This document shows positions 5,213 to 8,602 of a stretch of DNA of 8,602 bases, piece by piece. The translations under genes and the position numbers were made by a program. Position 1 is the first letter of the stretch; the number at the start of each line of letters is the position of its first letter. The notes beneath the pieces were generated by a model. That model worked only from the letters and a program-made list of their open reading frames with translations. It ran no database searches and was not told the DNA's origin. Location: assembly GCA_020057805.1 (NCBI GenBank), contig JAGVFD010000161.1:1-8602 (forward strand). Reading direction: 5' to 3'. Origin of the DNA: Sideroxydans sp. Its GTDB lineage: Bacteria > Pseudomonadota > Gammaproteobacteria > Burkholderiales > Gallionellaceae.

Positions 5213-6703
5213 TTAATCGCGCGTGACGCGGATGACTTCTTCCAGCGAGGTCTCGCCGCTCACCACCCAGCGTAAGCCGTCGTCGCGCAAGTTGAGCATG
5301 CCGTGTTGTTGTGCGTAGTCGCGCATGTCTTGTTCGCTTTTATGAGCGTGAATCATGCTGCGTAAGTGGTCGTCCACGGGTAAAAATTCATAGATGCCGG
5401 TGCGACCGCGATAGCCCGTTTGTCCACACGCCGCACAACCGACAGGGCGATAGAGCAAATTCGGTTGGCCGATTTTGGCGAGCGTGTTGAGTTCAGTGGC
5501 ATCGGGCGGGTAGGCTTCTTTGCAGCTGGGGCACAGGCGGCGCACTAGACGTTGCGCCAACACACCCAACATGCTGGACGAGAGTAAGAAGGGCTCGACG
5601 CCCATATCGGTGAGGCGTGTGATGCTACTGACGGTATCGTTGGTGTGCAGCGTGGCTAATACCAAATGCCCTGTAAGGCTGGACTGCACAGCAATTTGCG
5701 CGGTTTCCAAATCACGAATTTCACCAATCATAATTACGTCGGGGTCTTGCCGCAGGATGGCGCGCAGGGCGCGGGCAAAGCTCATATCAATGCGCGGATT
5801 CACTTGCGTTTGGCTGATGCCATCGAGGTCGTATTCGACGGGGTCTTCTACCGTCATCACGTTGGTCACTGTGGCATCCACGCAAGACAGCGCCGCGTAC
5901 AGCGTCGTGGTTTTGCCTGAACCGGTGGGGCCCGTCACCAAAATAATGCCGTGCGGTTGCTTCACCAATTCTTCAATTTGTTGCAAGGCAGTTGAGCTCA
6001 TGCCGAGTTTGGCGAGATTCAAGCGGCCTGCTTCTTTATCCAACAAGCGCATCACCACACGTTCACCGTGTGCCGTGGGCAGGGTGGAGATACGCACATC
6101 CACGGGACGACCGCCGAGTCGTAATGCGATACGGCCATCTTGTGGCAGCCGCTTTTCTGCGATGTCTAACTCGGCCATCACCTTGATACGCGATACCAGT
6201 GCGGCGTGCAAAGCGCGATGTGGTTCGACCACATCTTTCAACGTGCCATCAACGCGGAAGCGCACGACGGAGCGTGTCTCGAACGGTTCGATGTGAATGT
6301 CAGACGCATTGTCACGCACGGCTTGCGACAGCAAAGCGTTAATCATGCGGATGACTGGTGCGTCGTTTTCAGATTCGAGCAGGTCAGTGGTTTTGGGTAG
6401 GTCGTGGATGAGCGCGGTTAAATCCATGTCCTGCTCGGCGTCATCGACCAAGTTGGCGGCGGAGTCATCTGACTGTGAATACGCATCCGCCAATACGCGT
6501 TCAAACTGCTGTGCATCGACCAAGGTGGTGGTCGTGGGTAGCGCCAACAAACGGGTGATTTCAGATAGCGCTTCAGGTCGCGCATCGTGGCGGGCAATGA
6601 CGATGGCTTTATCTGCCGTGCAATCCGTCAACACCACGCCGTGTGACTTGGCGAAGGTGTAAGGCAGCTTGCGCGCGACACGACGGTTGATATTCAAGCT
6701 CAC
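5213..6703 (-). CDS. gspE: Type II secretion ATPase GspE
   Basis: A complete 496-residue cytoplasmic ATPase that powers pseudopilus assembly in the T2SS. The N-terminal region (about 1-75) resembles the T2SE N-domain that contacts GspL, and an acidic linker follows (about 76-112). The catalytic part has the N2-type region with SDIHIEP (134-140), arginine-rich segments near 144-150, Walker A GPTGSGKTT (258-266), an Asp-box region near VEDPVEYDL (285-293), Walker B DVIMIGEIRD (322-331) and His-box TGHLVLATLHTND (344-356). A zinc-binding tetracysteine follows: Cys391, Cys394, Cys423, Cys426. The tetracysteine and full length fit GspE, although PilB-like proteins share these motifs. The start is GTG at 6703, overlapping the gspD TGA by 4 bp (GTGA), which indicates translational coupling to gspD. 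Confidence 0.95.
   Translation of the reverse strand: MSLNINRRVARKLPYTFAKSHGVVLTDCTADKAIVIARHDARPEALSEITRLLALPTTTTLVDAQQFERVLADAYSQSDDSAANLVDDAEQDMDLTALIHDLPKTTDLLESENDAPVIRMINALLSQAVRDNASDIHIEPFETRSVVRFRVDGTLKDVVEPHRALHAALVSRIKVMAELDIAEKRLPQDGRIALRLGGRPVDVRISTLPTAHGERVVMRLLDKEAGRLNLAKLGMSSTALQQIEELVKQPHGIILVTGPTGSGKTTTLYAALSCVDATVTNVMTVEDPVEYDLDGISQTQVNPRIDMSFARALRAILRQDPDVIMIGEIRDLETAQIAVQSSLTGHLVLATLHTNDTVSSITRLTDMGVEPFLLSSSMLGVLAQRLVRRLCPSCKEAYPPDATELNTLAKIGQPNLLYRPVGCAACGQTGYRGRTGIYEFLPVDDHLRSMIHAHKSEQDMRDYAQQHGMLNLRDDGLRWVVSGETSLEEVIRVTRD
6700..6703 (-). promoter_or_regulatory. GTGA stop-start overlap coupling gspD to gspE
   Basis: On the minus strand the gspE start GTG (6703-6701) shares bases with the gspD stop TGA (6702-6700). 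Only a weak GAGAG-like purine stretch precedes it, so gspE translation probably relies on ribosomes finishing gspD. Such coupling helps fix the ratio of the two proteins. Confidence 0.8.
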
Positions 6704-8602
6704 TTGGCGCTCTCGGTATCCGTAGGCATATTGCCTTCAATTTTGAGCGAGGGACGTGCGTCTTTAAGGTCTGGCAGCAACGGCCCGCCATTGATGGGCA
6801 GCATAAAATTGCTACTCAGTTGTGCCTTCTGTTGTTCCTCGGTCATTTGGTTGTAGCGACGTGCGGTTACCGCCTCGTAAGCCGCTTGGTCGCGCATCAC
6901 GTAAGGGCGGATGAACACCATCAAATTAGTTTTGCTGCGCTGGCGCGATTCGTAACTAAACAGCTTACCCAACAAGGGAATGTTGCCTAGCAAAGGAATT
7001 TGGTTGTTCACCACGTTGACGGTGTCTTGAATCAATCCTCCGAGCACGACGATTTGATCTTTATCCACCAAGATATTGGATTCAATCGAGCGTTTATTGG
7101 TGGTTACCCCAGCAGCAGTATTGGCCGTGGCAATGACGCTAGAAACTTCTTGAAATACCTGCAAGCGCACTGAACCACCCTCTAAAATTTGCGGCTTAAT
7201 TTTTAAGGTGAGGCCGACATCTTTGCGTTCGATGGTTTGGAATGGGGTGGCGGTTGTCGTGCCACCAGACTGTGCGTATTGCCCTGTAATAAAGGGCACG
7301 TTTTGACCCACTACAATTTTAGCTTCTTCGTTGTCCAGGGTAAGTAAATTGGGTGAAGACAAAATGTTGGCGTTGCTATCGGTTTCCAATGCGCGTGCCA
7401 ACATTCCTAAATTTGCCGCCGCCCCTACGCCATTCAACACGCCGACGTTCAAGCCAGGGCCAGGGATAGGGGTTGCGCTGGTGGCTAAACCAATGATGTT
7501 ATTCGTCGTGCCAAAGTTGGTGCCGCCGATGATGCTGGTATTGCCCTTGCTCGCTAACGATTGCCACTGCACACCAAATTCCGCCGCCTTGTCCGCCGTC
7601 ACTTCGACAATGAGCGCTTCCACAAATACTTGTGGGCGACGTACATCCAGTTTATCAATCGCTAAACGCAGATTTTTATAGATGGGTTCGGATGCAGTAA
7701 TGATGAGCGAATTCGAGGCGACATCCGCCTGTACCACGCCGCTCCCCGTGGCAGACGCAGCACCTGCCACGGGTGTACTGGTATCGCCACTCATTACCGC
7801 ACGCAGGGTTTGTGCAATTTTGCTTGCATCCGCATTACGCAAAGTCACCACATGAATGTTGCCTGGTGCACCTGAATCATTATCCAGCTTACTGACCAAT
7901 TCACGCACACGAGCGACGCGCCCTGGGTTGTCAGCGCGCAACAGCAAGGTGTTGTTGCGCGTGTCAGCAATCAAAATAAAGCGTTGATTGCCATCGCCAC
8001 TGGTGGCGGCCACTGCCTCTGGCATCAGCTTGTTAATGGTGGCGGCTAAATCCACGGCCGAACTGTTTTTCACGGGAATCAAAATCGGTGCATCGGCTGT
8101 TGGCACATCAATCGCCTTAACAATTTGTTCGATGCGTTTAATGTTGCTCACATAATCAGTAATCACCAGCGCGTTACCAGAAGCATGTGCCACCACTAAA
8201 TTATTCGGCGCAATCATGGGACGCACCACATTCACCATCTGTGTCGCAGATTCATTTTTTAGCACAATCACTTTGGTGACAATTTTGTCGCCCTTTACTC
8301 CAAGCCGCACCATGGTGTCGGCATACAACTTGGCATCCGCCTCGGGAATAATTTTTGTCACACCATCGGCATCCACTGCCGAGTAACCCTGCAAACGCAA
8401 GGCAGACAATAAAATGTCATAGGCTAATTCAGTACTAACGGGTGTGGCAGACACGATGTTGATTGAGCCTTTCACACGCGGGTCAACCAAGAAATTCTTT
8501 TTAGAAATTTGCGAAATTGCTTTGATGACTTCTTGAATGTCCGCATTCACAAAATTGAGCGAGACCTTGTCATCTTGCGCGGCAGACACAGGCGCACTTA
8601 AA
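6700..8602 (-). CDS. gspD: Type II secretion outer-membrane secretin GspD, N-terminus cut by the window edge
   Basis: This is the ring-forming outer-membrane channel of the T2SS. The reading frame is open to the right edge. A GTG at 8589 could be called a start, but the codons before it (Leu-Ser-Ala-Pro) and after it (Val-Ser-Ala-Ala-Gln) look like the end of a signal peptide, so the true start is outside the window. Counting from that GTG codon, N0 lies at about 8-75 (VSLNFVNADIQEVIKAIS), N1 at about 100-162, N2 at about 168-236 and N3 at about 243-330. N3 includes a Ser/Thr/Ala/Gly-rich loop at about 266-285. The secretin core follows to about 565, with VPFITG at 431-436 and the signature IPLLGNIPLLGKLF at 531-544. 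A C-terminal tail of about 60 residues follows and may hold the pilotin-binding region; this is inferred from the family. Confidence 0.95.
   Translation of the reverse strand, partial: LSAPVSAAQDDKVSLNFVNADIQEVIKAISQISKKNFLVDPRVKGSINIVSATPVSTELAYDILLSALRLQGYSAVDADGVTKIIPEADAKLYADTMVRLGVKGDKIVTKVIVLKNESATQMVNVVRPMIAPNNLVVAHASGNALVITDYVSNIKRIEQIVKAIDVPTADAPILIPVKNSSAVDLAATINKLMPEAVAATSGDGNQRFILIADTRNNTLLLRADNPGRVARVRELVSKLDNDSGAPGNIHVVTLRNADASKIAQTLRAVMSGDTSTPVAGAASATGSGVVQADVASNSLIITASEPIYKNLRLAIDKLDVRRPQVFVEALIVEVTADKAAEFGVQWQSLASKGNTSIIGGTNFGTTNNIIGLATSATPIPGPGLNVGVLNGVGAAANLGMLARALETDSNANILSSPNLLTLDNEEAKIVVGQNVPFITGQYAQSGGTTTATPFQTIERKDVGLTLKIKPQILEGGSVRLQVFQEVSSVIATANTAAGVTTNKRSIESNILVDKDQIVVLGGLIQDTVNVVNNQIPLLGNIPLLGKLFSYESRQRSKTNLMVFIRPYVMRDQAAYEAVTARRYNQMTEEQQKAQLSSNFMLPINGGPLLPDLKDARPSLKIEGNMPTDTESAK

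Noticed and set aside
5520..6296. Long plus-strand open frame opposite gspE (258 codons)
   Set aside because: It lies wholly antisense to a clearly conserved ATPase, and its translation is rich in Ser, Arg, Thr and Cys with no recognisable motif. It is a shadow of gspE codon usage.

Overview
The window looks like chromosomal DNA from a Gram-negative proteobacterium, most likely a betaproteobacterium of moderate GC content. The evidence is a type II secretion (T2SS) secretin-ATPase-platform block in D-E-F order, two outer-membrane-type lipoprotein leaders ending in Cys-Gly-Gly-Gly-Gly, and a NarL/DesK-type two-component pair whose output-domain wording (LQVHSKAEA) I associate with betaproteobacteria. 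The genus cannot be named from the sequence. No rRNA, tRNA, insertion sequence, CRISPR array or phage gene was seen.

Layout. Positions 1-1636 (minus strand) carry two secreted lipoprotein genes read leftward. The first is a 174-residue lipoprotein of unknown function (1112-1636). The second is an NHL-repeat beta-propeller lipoprotein (start at 1021) that runs off the left edge after five visible repeats. Positions 1637-1859 are a divergent control region with a 20-bp perfect inverted repeat and a candidate extended -10 promoter. Positions 1860-3855 (plus strand) encode a LuxR/NarL-type response regulator followed by a membrane-embedded histidine kinase, probably one transcript.

The kinase stop codon lies 3 bp from the stop codon of gspF, which is read from the other strand. 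From there to the right edge (3859-8602, minus strand) is the T2SS block gspD-gspE-gspF in transcription order. gspD is cut by the right edge just inside its signal peptide. gspE starts with GTG in a 4-bp overlap with the gspD stop. gspF is separated from gspE by 142 bp holding an imperfect inverted repeat built of 9-bp-spaced ACAGAG units.

How it fits together. GspD is the outer-membrane channel, GspE the cytoplasmic ATPase and GspF the inner-membrane platform of the same machine. The remaining gsp genes are presumably beyond the right edge, because gspF is followed by an unrelated convergent gene. The two-component pair stands back to back with the lipoprotein genes, which makes those genes its most obvious candidate target, but this is inferred from position alone. 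The T2SS genes are ordinary. The less explained part is the left half: the divergent lipoprotein/two-component locus and its palindrome.
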